Shown piece after piece: positions 18,266-26,443 of a stretch of 47,088 bases of DNA. The position numbers and the translations under genes were made by a program. Below the pieces are notes generated by a model that saw only the letters and a list, made by a program, of their open reading frames with translations, was not told where the DNA came from and made no database searches. Each line of letters opens with the position of its first letter. Position 1 is the stretch's first letter. This DNA comes from Planctomycetota bacterium (GTDB lineage: Bacteria > Planctomycetota > UBA1135 > GCA-002686595): the NCBI GenBank assembly GCA_016779225.1, contig JADHNZ010000026.1, forward strand, positions 1 to 47,088, written 5' to 3'.

Positions 18266-19014
18266 GCGGCGCCACCTGGATCGTGGGGGACATCCACGGC
18301 TGCTCGGAGGAGCTCGCCGAGCTCGCCGAGAAGATCGACTTCGCCGGGGGCGATCGCCTGCTCTCGGTGGGGGATCTCTGGCATCGTGGCCCGGATCCCG
18401 CGGGCGTGATGGATGTGATGCGCGAGCGCGGCATCCGCTTCATCCTCGGCAACCACGAGCGCCGACTCCTGCAGCGCTTCCGCCTGGCGCCGGAGCGCGC
18501 CGACGGCTCCGATCGGCCGCCCGTCGAGGACACCTTCGGCACCCTCGAGCCCGAGGACATGGCGGGGGACGGCGGCCGTCCCCTGAACGCACCGCCCGAG
18601 CGCTTCGGGGAGATGCTGACCTTCCTCCAGGGCCACGACGGCTACTTCCTGGAGCACGCCATGCTCGAGGGCGCAGGGCCGACCCGGGACGGGCGGCCGT
18701 GGTGCATGGTCCACGCGGGGATCTGGCCAGGCCAGCCGCCGGCACTCTCCCAGCCCGAGCAGCTGTGCGCTCTGCGCCGCCTGCCCATGCGTGGACAGCC
18801 GTACTGGTACGAGGTCTACACCGGGCCGAACATGATCCTGTTCGGCCACACGCCCTCGCGGATGGCGCGGCTCCGCCGCGTGCAGGGGCAGCTGGTTGCC
18901 GTGGGCCTCGACACGGGCTGCGCGTATGGTGGCGAGCTCACGGCGTACAGCCCCGAGTTGGACGCGTGGCTGTCGGTCCCCTGCCGGAAGGCGGGGGGGT
19001 ATTGCCGGGCGTAG
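18262..19014 (+). CDS. PPP-type metallophosphatase (ApaH/PrpE-like) with altered catalytic Asp
   Basis: A 250-residue dimetal phosphatase. Motifs in order: GDIHG near residue 9, GDLWHRGPDP near 40, GNHERRL near 65, HAGIW and GHTPS. PPP phosphatases normally have GDxVDRG; here the second Asp, which in PP1-type enzymes partners the GNHE histidine, is His (WHRG), while the metal ligands remain. It starts at GTG 18262, overlapping the cupin stop. Relatives hydrolyse diadenosine tetraphosphate or phosphoproteins, and the substrate cannot be told from sequence. Confidence 0.82.
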   Translation: MSGATWIVGDIHGCSEELAELAEKIDFAGGDRLLSVGDLWHRGPDPAGVMDVMRERGIRFILGNHERRLLQRFRLAPERADGSDRPPVEDTFGTLEPEDMAGDGGRPLNAPPERFGEMLTFLQGHDGYFLEHAMLEGAGPTRDGRPWCMVHAGIWPGQPPALSQPEQLCALRRLPMRGQPYWYEVYTGPNMILFGHTPSRMARLRRVQGQLVAVGLDTGCAYGGELTAYSPELDAWLSVPCRKAGGYCRA

Positions 19015-19022
19015 GCAGTCAA

Positions 19023-19775
19023 CTAGTTGGCGGTGCCGAGGCGATCAATGGCGAGCACAAACGTCGCGAGCTGTCCGGTACTGAGGCCGATCGTCCGCAG
19101 ATACGGCTCTACGCCTTCCTGGAACCGAGTGACGCCTCTCCGCGGCAAGAACAAGATGTCGTCCGGCATGAGCTGAACGAGGCCGCCGGGGTCAGGGGTC
19201 TCGGCGTTGAACTCGATGATCTCGAGATCCTCGCGTCCCTGCCGCCGGATGAGCATCGCGCGGTCCCGCCGCGCTCCGGGCGCGGCGCCGCCGACCATGG
19301 CGAGGGCCTCGAGTGCGGTCACCGGCCGGTCGAAGACGCTTGGTCCGGGCTGGCCGACCATTCCGAGGGCGTGAAACCGCCGCGAGGCGAGCTCCACCAG
19401 GGACACGCTCACCTCCGGCCGCTTCAGCACCGCCCGCAGGGCCTCCTCGATCGCGGACTCGGCCTCCTCGACCGAGAGTCCCGTGACCGGCACGGGCGCG
19501 ATGCGGGGAATTGCCAGGTTCCCATGGGGGCTCACCCGCAGGCCAGCGGCGAGGTCCGCGTACTCCTCGCGCCCCACGACGCGAACGCTCACCACATCGC
19601 TCGGCCCCAGCGTGAACACGCTCCAGTCGGGCTCGGTGGAGGCCGTCACAATGTCGGTCGTGGCCTCCGGGAGGGGGGGCGCGGAGCAGGCCGTGAGGGC
19701 CGCGAGGGCGAGCAGGAGGGGTCGGGAGGCCCTCCCCAGGAGATGCGAAGGGGCTGCGAGACGGGCAGGGCTCAT
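19023..19775 (-). CDS. Wza/KpsD-like polysaccharide export lipoprotein
   Basis: A 250-residue outer-membrane-type lipoprotein. The signal LLLALAALTAC has a good lipobox. The polysaccharide export domain follows (FTLGPSDVVSVRVVGREEY, with SPHGNLAIPRIAPVPVTGLS, about residues 53-125), then an SLBB-like segment (about 130-205, with a GLVQLMPDDILFLP end). The C-terminal helix is short, so it may lack the transmembrane helix of full-length Wza. It is divergent from an initiating sugar transferase, consistent with a minimal capsule or exopolysaccharide locus; polymerase, flippase and tyrosine kinase genes are not in the window. Confidence 0.85.
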   Translation of the reverse strand: MSPARLAAPSHLLGRASRPLLLALAALTACSAPPLPEATTDIVTASTEPDWSVFTLGPSDVVSVRVVGREEYADLAAGLRVSPHGNLAIPRIAPVPVTGLSVEEAESAIEEALRAVLKRPEVSVSLVELASRRFHALGMVGQPGPSVFDRPVTALEALAMVGGAAPGARRDRAMLIRRQGREDLEIIEFNAETPDPGGLVQLMPDDILFLPRRGVTRFQEGVEPYLRTIGLSTGQLATFVLAIDRLGTAN

Positions 19776-20087
19776 GCTGGTTGTGGAACGGCGTCGGCCT
19801 CCTCATCATCCGCGCCGACTGCGACCCGGGGGTCTGGCGAGCCGTTTTTTTGGATCTCGAGGCCCTTCACAGGGCCCGTGGCGCGGCCCAGCGGGAGTTT
19901 CCCTGATGCGGAGGCGTGGTCCGGGAAATGCGCGGAGCCCCCGTGTTCCGCCGAACTGAAGATTCTGGTCTTATGGGTCCCATTTCCCGCGATAGCCTTT
20001 TCAGTTGAACAGGGCAGCCTAGGACGCGAGTGAGCGGACAGGCGCTTTGCTAACATCCTTCGCGCGCGTCTCGCTTCTGACACCTCC
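19776..20087. other. Divergent intergenic region of the polysaccharide pair
   Basis: Less GC-rich than its surroundings, especially near 19960-20015. It contains a T7 tract (19845-19851), a perfect 6-bp inverted repeat GGCCCT/AGGGCC (19861-19876) and a TAACAT hexamer (20051-20056) that could serve the sugar transferase with a leader of about 25 nt. No -10 is evident close to the export gene. No coding potential seen. Confidence 0.5.
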
Positions 20088-20936
20088 ATGGCTCCGACCT
20101 CAGCAACTCTGACCGATCGGTCCGATGCTATCGGATACGCCTTGGACGCGTTGGAGCTCGGCGAACGCGCGCCTTGTCGCCCCAAGACTCCGGCCATCAC
20201 CATGACCCAGCTCCTCGGATCCCCGCGCCCCGGACGCCTCGACAGCGTCTATGGCCGCATCGGGCGTCCCCTGCTGATGGGTCTGATCGCGGCGCTGATC
20301 ACCCTCCCGGCTTTCCTGCTGATCCTCGGGATCTCCCTGGTGAACCTCGCGGTCTTCCGAAGCCCGAGCAAGGTGTTCTTCCGCCAGGAGCGTATGGGCC
20401 GCTACGGCCGACCGTTCATGCTGGTCAAGTTCCGCACCATGTGGGACGACGACCACCGGCGCCCCGAGTGGGGCAGCGACCAGAGCCACCGGATCACCCC
20501 AGTGGGCGGCTTCCTGCGCAAGTCGCACCTGGACGAGCTGCCGCAGCTCTGGAACATCCTCTGCGGAGACATGGATGTGGTGGGCCCTCGCCCCGAGATG
20601 CTGAAGGCCCACGCATGGGCCGTGGAGCATGTCCCGGGCTTCAAGGCCCGCCTGTGGGTGCGGCCCGGAATCACGGGCCTTGCCCAGATCCGCGGCGGGT
20701 ACGCTTCCGCCGAGGTCGAGGCCTACGCGGGGAAGCTGCGCGACGATCTCGACTACCTCGCGCGCTTCACCCTCCGTCAGGATCTGGCGATCCTGTTCAA
20801 GACCCCGATCTGGATGCTCGCCCTCAAGGGCTGGGGTGGTCACCGCGAGGAGGGGCGTCCCGCCCTGGGCCGCATCCTCGGCCTGCTCCTGCTCGCGTCG
20901 CTCGTCGTCGCCATGGGCTGCCAGATCGCGCTCTGA
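20088..20936 (+). CDS. Initiating sugar-phosphate transferase (bacterial sugar transferase, PglC/WcaJ-like)
   Basis: A 282-residue monotopic phosphoglycosyl transferase that would load the first sugar-phosphate onto undecaprenyl phosphate at the inner membrane. A membrane segment lies at about residues 62-88, followed by the family motifs FFRQERMG, MLVKFRTM, KSHLDELPQLWNI (the Asp-Glu pair is the catalytic dyad in PglC), MDVVGPRPEM and RPGITGLAQIRGGYA. Unusually, the C-terminus has a second hydrophobic helix (LGLLLLASLVVAMG). The start could instead be ATG 20202 (residue 39). The divergent export lipoprotein supports a role in polysaccharide synthesis. Confidence 0.88.
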   Translation: MAPTSATLTDRSDAIGYALDALELGERAPCRPKTPAITMTQLLGSPRPGRLDSVYGRIGRPLLMGLIAALITLPAFLLILGISLVNLAVFRSPSKVFFRQERMGRYGRPFMLVKFRTMWDDDHRRPEWGSDQSHRITPVGGFLRKSHLDELPQLWNILCGDMDVVGPRPEMLKAHAWAVEHVPGFKARLWVRPGITGLAQIRGGYASAEVEAYAGKLRDDLDYLARFTLRQDLAILFKTPIWMLALKGWGGHREEGRPALGRILGLLLLASLVVAMGCQIAL

Positions 20937-21112
20937 GGCGGACCGCGGGCTGGCTCCGACGCTCGTGCAGGACCGCTGCGCGGAGGCCGGGTGACGAGGA
21001 GAGTCGCCCAAGAGCGGGTGTTGCGTTCGCCTCGCGCTTCGGGGCCCTGGGGCCTCGCCCACCAGCGCGGCAGGAGCGCCCGTTCCGCGGACCTGGATCG
21101 CTGCGGGCGTCC

Positions 21113-21118
21113 TATCCT
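21113..21118 (+). promoter_or_regulatory. TAnnnT -10-like hexamer for the DUF1080/cytochrome fusion
   Basis: TATCCT with 7 nt (GGGGCCC) to ATG 21126; predicts a leaderless transcript. Confidence 0.5.
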
Positions 21119-21125
21119 GGGGCCC

Positions 21126-24100
21126 ATGCGCGTCCTCCTCGCTCCTCTTGCCTGCCTGCTCCTTGCTCCCCGGGCCGCGGCCCAGGAGGCCCTTGCTCCC
21201 CTGGCTGACGGAGGCTGGAGCTTCGACGCGGCCTTCTGGACCCTCGAGGGGGGCGAGCTCGTCGGCCGCTCCACCGCGGAGCAGCCCTGCACGCGCACGA
21301 CCTGGGCGACCTGGACGGGTGACATGCCCGGCGACTTCGAGCTGGTCACCCAGGTCAAGCTCGTGGGCGGCAACTCCGGCGTCCAGTTCCGCAGCGAGAA
21401 CAAGGGCGAGTATCAGGTCCACGGCTACCAGGCGGACCTCGAGGACGGACCGAACTGGACCGGCTGCCTCTACGAGCAGAACGGGCGCGGGGTCGTGGCG
21501 CGGCGCGGCGAGGCGTGGCTCCTTGGGCCGGAGGGCGAGGGCCTCGGCAGCGACTTCGTCGAGGACAAGGCCAGCCTGCTCAGCCACTGGAAGCCCAAGG
21601 AGTGGAACCAGCTGCGCGTGCGCGCGGTGGGTCCCCGCCTCGAGATCTGGATCAACGACGCGCGCACGGTCGAGGTCGTCGACCTCGACTCCAAGCGCGC
21701 GCGGGCCGACGGGGTCCTCGCCCTGCAGCTGCACCAGGGGCCGCCCATGGAGGTGCGCTTCCGCGAGATGGTCGTGACGCCCCTTGCCGCCGATGCCAAC
21801 GACGGTCGCGACGGCCTGCTGCCGACCGAGTGGACCCTCACCGAGGAGGTCGAGACCGCCGAGACCATGGAGGACGCGGCTCCCGCTGACCCTGGCGCCG
21901 CGAGCGGCGAGCCCCAGTGGATCTGGTTCCCCGGTGAGCCCAGTGCGAACCAGCTGGGCTGGATGCGCAAGGAGTTCACGGTGCCCGAGGGCCTGAAGTC
22001 CGCGACGCTGTTCGGGACCGTCGATAACACTGGCGAGGTGTTCGTGGACGAGGGCTCGGTCGCCGTGTGCCGCGACTGGGCCAAGCCCTTCGAGCGCGAG
22101 CTCGAGCTCAGCCCCGGCCGGCATGTGCTCGGCATGCGCGTTGCGAACACCGGCGGCATCGCGGCTGCCTTCCTGCGCCTCGAGCTGACCCTTGCCGACG
22201 GCTCGAAGCAGACCGTCGCGACCGGTCCGGACTGGCGCGTGCGCGACCGGACCGGCGTCAACGGCGACTGGGAGAGCTGGAAGGTCGCGGGCTTCGACGA
22301 TGCCCACTGGGCCGAGCCGCAGCTGCTGGGCGCCTTCGGCGTGGCTCCTTGGGGAGCGCCCGCTGCCCAGTCCGACGGCCAGGTGCCCACCGCGACCCCG
22401 GCCAGCGGCATCACCGTGCCCGAGGGCTTCCAGGTGGAGCTCCTGCACTCGGTGCCCCAGCACAGCCAGGGCTCGTGGGTGAGCCTCTGCGAGGATCCCG
22501 AGGGCCGGCTCTACGCCAGCGACCAGTACGGCGCCCTGTGGCGCGTGACGCCGCCGCCGGTCGGCGCCTCTGGGGAGACCCGCGTCGAGCGCGTCCCCGT
22601 GGACCTCGGCCATGCCCAGGGCCTGCTGTGGGCCCACGACAGCCTCTTCGTGGTGGTGGCCCTCGGCGGCAAGAACGGCCTCTATCGGCTCTTCGACACC
22701 GACGGGGACGATGTCCTCGACGAGGTGAAGCTGCTGCGGACGCTCGGCTCGGGTGGCGAGCACGGCCCCCACGCGGTCGTGCTCGACCCCGACGGCGAGC
22801 ACCTGTGGCTGATCGCTGGCAACCACACGCCCCTGCCCGGCGAGATCGACCACAGCCGCGCCCCGCGGGTGTGGGAGGAGGATCAGCTGCTGACCCGCCA
22901 GCCCGACGGCCGCGGCCACGCCACCGGCAAGATGGCGCCGGGGGGCTGGGTCGTGCGCACGGACAAGGACGGCGCGCACTGGGAGCTCTTCGCCCACGGG
23001 ATGCGCAACGCCTACGACATGGCGTTCTCCCCCGAGGGCGAGCTGTTCACCTTCGACTCCGACATGGAGTGGGATGTCGGCCTGCCCTGGTACCGCCCCA
23101 CGCGCGTGCTGCACTTCACCAGCGGTGCCGAGTACGGCTGGCGCTACGGCACGGGCAAGTTCCCCGACTTCTACGAGGACACCATGGGCAGCGTGGTGGA
23201 CATCGGCCTCTCCTCGCCGGTCGGTGTCACCTTCGCTACGGACTCGGCCTTCCACGGACGCTGGCGCGAGGCCCTTCTCATCGGGGACTGGTCCTACGGC
23301 ACGATCTACGCCGTGTTCCTGACGCCTGACGGCGGCACCTGGACGGGAGAGTCCGAGGTCTTCGCCGTGGGCAAGCCCTTCCAGGTCACGGACATGGTGG
23401 TCGCCCAGGACGGCGCGCTCTATGTCACGACCGGCGGGCGCCGCACCCAGGGCGGCCTCTACCGCATCTCGAGCGTGCGCCCGGCCGGTGAGCGTCCCGT
23501 GGCGCGCGCGGCCACGGCCGAGGCGGTTCAGCGCCACGCTCTGGAGGCCAGCCACCGTGAGGGGGGCGTTGACGACCCGCTGGGGCTGATCGAGGCTCTC
23601 TCCTCCCCCGACCGCGCCGTGCGCTACGCCGCACGGACCGGCCTCGAGCACTGCGCTCCGGAGGCCTGGGGCCAGCTGGCCCTCGCCTCGGACGAGCCGC
23701 GCGCGGTGGGCGCGGCGGTGGTGGGCCTGGCGCGCACCGCGGACGGCTCCTGGCGCGACCTGTGCCTGAGCGCCCTGAGCAGGGTCTGGTCGCGCGCGGC
23801 CACCCTCGAGGACCAGCGCACGCTGCTGCGCGCCCTCCAGCTCGTCCTGGTGCGCTGGGAGCGCCCGAGCGAGGCGACCCAGGCTGGCTGGGGCGCGCGG
23901 GTCTTCGCCGCTCACGGGACCGGCGACGCCCTGACGGACCGCGAGCGCATCCGCCTCGCCATCGCCCTCGGCGAGCCGGCGGCCACGGTACGCGCCCTCG
24001 AGCGCATGGCCGAGGCGGACAGCCAGGAGGAGGGCCTCTTCCACGCCTTCGCGCTGCTCGACGCGCGCGCGGGCTGGACCCTCGAGCGGCGTCAGGCGTG

Positions 24101-24779
24101 GATCTCGTGGATGGGCCTCCGCGGCCTGCGGATGCAGGGCGGCGCGAGCATCGGCAACTATGTCCGCAACCTGCGCGACCGCGCGGCCGAGGTCCTGAGC
24201 GCGGACGAGCGGCGCTCCCTTGCCCAGGCCCTTGCACTCGAGCCCCGGGAGGATGCCCCGGTGATCGAGGCCAGCTTCGTCCAGTCCTGGAGTGAGCAGG
24301 AGGTGCTGCCGCTCCTTGCGCGCGTGGCCTCCGGCCGCGACTTCGCTTCCGGCAAGCAGGCCTTCGCGAAGGCCCGCTGCCTCGAGTGCCACCGCATGGC
24401 GGGCGAGGGCGGGGACCTGGGTCACGACCTCACCGGCGCGGGCAGCCGCTACAGCGCGCGCGACCTGATGCTGGCCATCCTGGAGCCCTCCCGCGAGATC
24501 TCCGACCAGTACCAGGACACCGAGGTCCTCACTCGCGACGGCGAGCTCTTCATCGGCAAGATCGTCGGGCGCACCGACGCCACCCTGTCCATCCTCACGG
24601 CGCCGCCGGACGAGGGCACCTATGACCTCGATCTCGCCGAGGTGGAGCTCGAGCGCCCGCACCCGCTGTCGCGGATGCCGGCCGGCCTCCTGGATGTGCT
24701 GACCGAAGAGGAGATCCTGAACCTCTTCGCCTACACGCTGAGCGGCGGAGACGCCCAGGCCCCGGCGTTCGGCGACTGA
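21126..24779 (+). CDS. DUF1080 - beta-propeller - HEAT - cytochrome c fusion (PVC-type haem-binding protein)
   Basis: A 1217-residue exported protein. After the signal peptide (PLACLLLAPRAAAQ) come a DUF1080 sugar hydrolase-like domain (about 27-220, GGNSGVQFRSENKGEYQVHG), a galactose-binding-like beta-sandwich (about 260-400, WMRKEFTVPEG), a sugar-dehydrogenase-type propeller (about 420-790, with HGMRNAYDMAFSPEGELFTF), a helical repeat region, and a C-terminal cytochrome c with CLECH at 1085-1089 and the PVC tail motif DLMLAILEPSREISDQY. The layout suggests sugar oxidation coupled to electron transfer through the haem, with the DUF1080 domain adding 3-keto-glycoside hydrolysis; this is inference from family roles. 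ATG 21126 is set by the signal peptide and the TATCCT hexamer. Confidence 0.9.
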   Translation: MRVLLAPLACLLLAPRAAAQEALAPLADGGWSFDAAFWTLEGGELVGRSTAEQPCTRTTWATWTGDMPGDFELVTQVKLVGGNSGVQFRSENKGEYQVHGYQADLEDGPNWTGCLYEQNGRGVVARRGEAWLLGPEGEGLGSDFVEDKASLLSHWKPKEWNQLRVRAVGPRLEIWINDARTVEVVDLDSKRARADGVLALQLHQGPPMEVRFREMVVTPLAADANDGRDGLLPTEWTLTEEVETAETMEDAAPADPGAASGEPQWIWFPGEPSANQLGWMRKEFTVPEGLKSATLFGTVDNTGEVFVDEGSVAVCRDWAKPFERELELSPGRHVLGMRVANTGGIAAAFLRLELTLADGSKQTVATGPDWRVRDRTGVNGDWESWKVAGFDDAHWAEPQLLGAFGVAPWGAPAAQSDGQVPTATPASGITVPEGFQVELLHSVPQHSQGSWVSLCEDPEGRLYASDQYGALWRVTPPPVGASGETRVERVPVDLGHAQGLLWAHDSLFVVVALGGKNGLYRLFDTDGDDVLDEVKLLRTLGSGGEHGPHAVVLDPDGEHLWLIAGNHTPLPGEIDHSRAPRVWEEDQLLTRQPDGRGHATGKMAPGGWVVRTDKDGAHWELFAHGMRNAYDMAFSPEGELFTFDSDMEWDVGLPWYRPTRVLHFTSGAEYGWRYGTGKFPDFYEDTMGSVVDIGLSSPVGVTFATDSAFHGRWREALLIGDWSYGTIYAVFLTPDGGTWTGESEVFAVGKPFQVTDMVVAQDGALYVTTGGRRTQGGLYRISSVRPAGERPVARAATAEAVQRHALEASHREGGVDDPLGLIEALSSPDRAVRYAARTGLEHCAPEAWGQLALASDEPRAVGAAVVGLARTADGSWRDLCLSALSRVWSRAATLEDQRTLLRALQLVLVRWERPSEATQAGWGARVFAAHGTGDALTDRERIRLAIALGEPAATVRALERMAEADSQEEGLFHAFALLDARAGWTLERRQAWISWMGLRGLRMQGGASIGNYVRNLRDRAAEVLSADERRSLAQALALEPREDAPVIEASFVQSWSEQEVLPLLARVASGRDFASGKQAFAKARCLECHRMAGEGGDLGHDLTGAGSRYSARDLMLAILEPSREISDQYQDTEVLTRDGELFIGKIVGRTDATLSILTAPPDEGTYDLDLAEVELERPHPLSRMPAGLLDVLTEEEILNLFAYTLSGGDAQAPAFGD

Positions 24780-24826
24780 GACCCGGAACCGACCCAGTGC
24801 TCACGAATCCCGTGGGGGCTGGTCCG

Positions 24827-24832
24827 TACCGT
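24827..24832 (+). promoter_or_regulatory. TAnnnT -10-like hexamer for M64 peptidase
   Basis: TACCGT with 6 nt to ATG 24839. It supports that start over a GTG at 24797. Confidence 0.45.
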
Positions 24833-24838
24833 CCCACC

Positions 24839-26320
24839 ATGGATCGAGCCACGCGTCCCTGGAGCCCGCTCACCTGGGCTCCCACTCTCCTCCTTGTTCC
24901 GTGCCTGATTGGCGCTGCTCCTGGCGAGGCCCTCGATGGCGCAGTGACGAGCCTTGAGGCTGGCGCCGACGACCCTGAGGTCGTGGCCCAGGCGGACCTC
25001 GAGAAGGCGGAGGCCATGGCGCGCAAGGGCCAGTTCCGCTCGGCCCAGGTGCACTACCAGCGGCTGGCGAAGAAGTTCCCGACGACCGAGGCCGGCAAGG
25101 TCGCGGCCCGGAGGGGTCAGCCCAGCGCCTTCCTCGGCTGGGACTGGATCGCGGAGAGCGGCGACCCCGAGAACCGCATCGATGTCGTTCTGATGGGGGA
25201 GGGGTACCAGGTCGACGAGATGCACGGGTTCGTGCGGCTGGCCGCGGATGTCCCGCACTTCTTCGAGCGCAACCGCACCCTCGGGGCCTACGCGCCCTAC
25301 TTCAACTGGCTGCGCGCGGACCTCGTGAGCGCGGACAACGGTGTCGATGGCTTCGGGAGGGACTACGACACCGCCCTCAACGGCCGCACGCTGGGCACCA
25401 ACGCGGGCCATGTGGGCATCGACACCAAGGCGGTGTTCGACATGATGCGCGAGCTGCCCGAGCACGATGGGCAGGCCGTGGTCTTCGTCCGCAACGGCGT
25501 GCTCGGCACGGGTGGGGGCGGCGTCGCCACCATCGGGGGCCAGAGCCTGCGCACCGCGGTGCACGAGTTCGGGCACTCCTTCGGCGGCCTCGGCGACGAG
25601 TACTCCACCGAGACGCACAAGCGCGGCGCCCCCAGCCGCGGCAAGAACACCACCCCTGATCCAGATCCGGCCAAGGCGCCCTGGGCCCACTTCATCGAGG
25701 CCAAGGTCCGCGGGGTCGGCATGTACGAGGGGGCCAGCGGCCAGGTCCGCGGCGCCTGGAAGCCCACCTCCGGCGGCTGCGTGATGGAGTCGGGCGAGTT
25801 CTTCTGTCCCGTCTGCCGCGAGGCGCTGATCCTGCGCATCTACCAGTTCGTCGACCCCGTCGACGCCTGCGAGCCCGCCTCGCACCCGCGCAACTCCAAG
25901 GAGGAGCTCGCCATGCCGACGGAGGGCCTGACCTTCGTCGTCACGCCCATGCACCCCGAGACGCACAAGCTCGAGGTGGACTGGTACATCCTGCCGGAGG
26001 CCAAGACGCCCCAGGGCGCCCCGAACCCGGACCGCGCCCGGGCCTTCGGCTACTCGCGCAAGGGCGCGGGCAAGACGCGCGCCCCGGGCCGCCTGCCAAT
26101 CCTCGACGCCAAGCCCGAGCGCGCACGCACCCCGCACAAGACCGGCGCCTCCGAGCTGCACATCAAGCACAAGGACCTCGACCCGGGCCGCTATCGCGTC
26201 CTGTGCCGCGTGCGCGACACCACCCAGCCCCGCGGCGAGCGCGTCCCCTGGGTCCTGAAGGACACCGAGGGCCTCCTCGAGAGCGAGCGCGGCTGGTGGA
26301 TCCGGGTTCCGGAGGAGTGA
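24839..26320 (+). CDS. M64 family metallopeptidase (IgA-peptidase-like), secreted
   Basis: A 493-residue exported zinc peptidase. ATG 24839 gives a signal peptide (TLLLVPCLIGAAPGEA). A short helical, TPR-like segment (about residues 50-95, KAEAMARKGQFRSAQVHYQ) precedes the peptidase domain, which contains HEFGHSFGGLGDEY at residues 242-255; the two His and the later Asp are the expected zinc ligands and the Glu the base. GEGYQ and NGVDGFGRDYDTALNG are further M64 signatures. In this phylum such enzymes probably degrade external or envelope proteins rather than IgA. It ends 123 bp before the TGA-interrupted gene. Confidence 0.88.
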   Translation: MDRATRPWSPLTWAPTLLLVPCLIGAAPGEALDGAVTSLEAGADDPEVVAQADLEKAEAMARKGQFRSAQVHYQRLAKKFPTTEAGKVAARRGQPSAFLGWDWIAESGDPENRIDVVLMGEGYQVDEMHGFVRLAADVPHFFERNRTLGAYAPYFNWLRADLVSADNGVDGFGRDYDTALNGRTLGTNAGHVGIDTKAVFDMMRELPEHDGQAVVFVRNGVLGTGGGGVATIGGQSLRTAVHEFGHSFGGLGDEYSTETHKRGAPSRGKNTTPDPDPAKAPWAHFIEAKVRGVGMYEGASGQVRGAWKPTSGGCVMESGEFFCPVCREALILRIYQFVDPVDACEPASHPRNSKEELAMPTEGLTFVVTPMHPETHKLEVDWYILPEAKTPQGAPNPDRARAFGYSRKGAGKTRAPGRLPILDAKPERARTPHKTGASELHIKHKDLDPGRYRVLCRVRDTTQPRGERVPWVLKDTEGLLESERGWWIRVPEE

Positions 26321-26443
26321 GCGGGTTCAGAGCCTCTTCAGAGTCGTCCGGTTTCAGGGGGTAGCTTGGGGACTCGCGCGGTGGGCTGGTCCTGCTCCTG
26401 CGGGGGCCCCCGAGCCTGGCAGATCCAACTGATGAGGAACTCG

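Noticed and set aside
19020-19029. Palindrome CAACTAGTTG between convergent genes
   Set aside because: As a hairpin it offers only 3 bp around a 4-nt loop; more likely a chance feature around a stop codon.
19845-19876. T7 tract with nearby inverted repeats as a Rho-independent terminator
   Set aside because: The good stem (19861-19876) lies after the T-run on the plus strand, and there is no T-run after it on the minus strand; the stem before the T-run has only 4 bp.
20100-24662. Very long antisense open frames (also 6067-9630 and 9715-12588 on the minus strand)
   Set aside because: They mirror genes with clear families on the plus strand; in GC-rich DNA such shadows arise from third-position bias. 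Their translations are low-complexity, rich in A, G, R, V and L, with no motifs.
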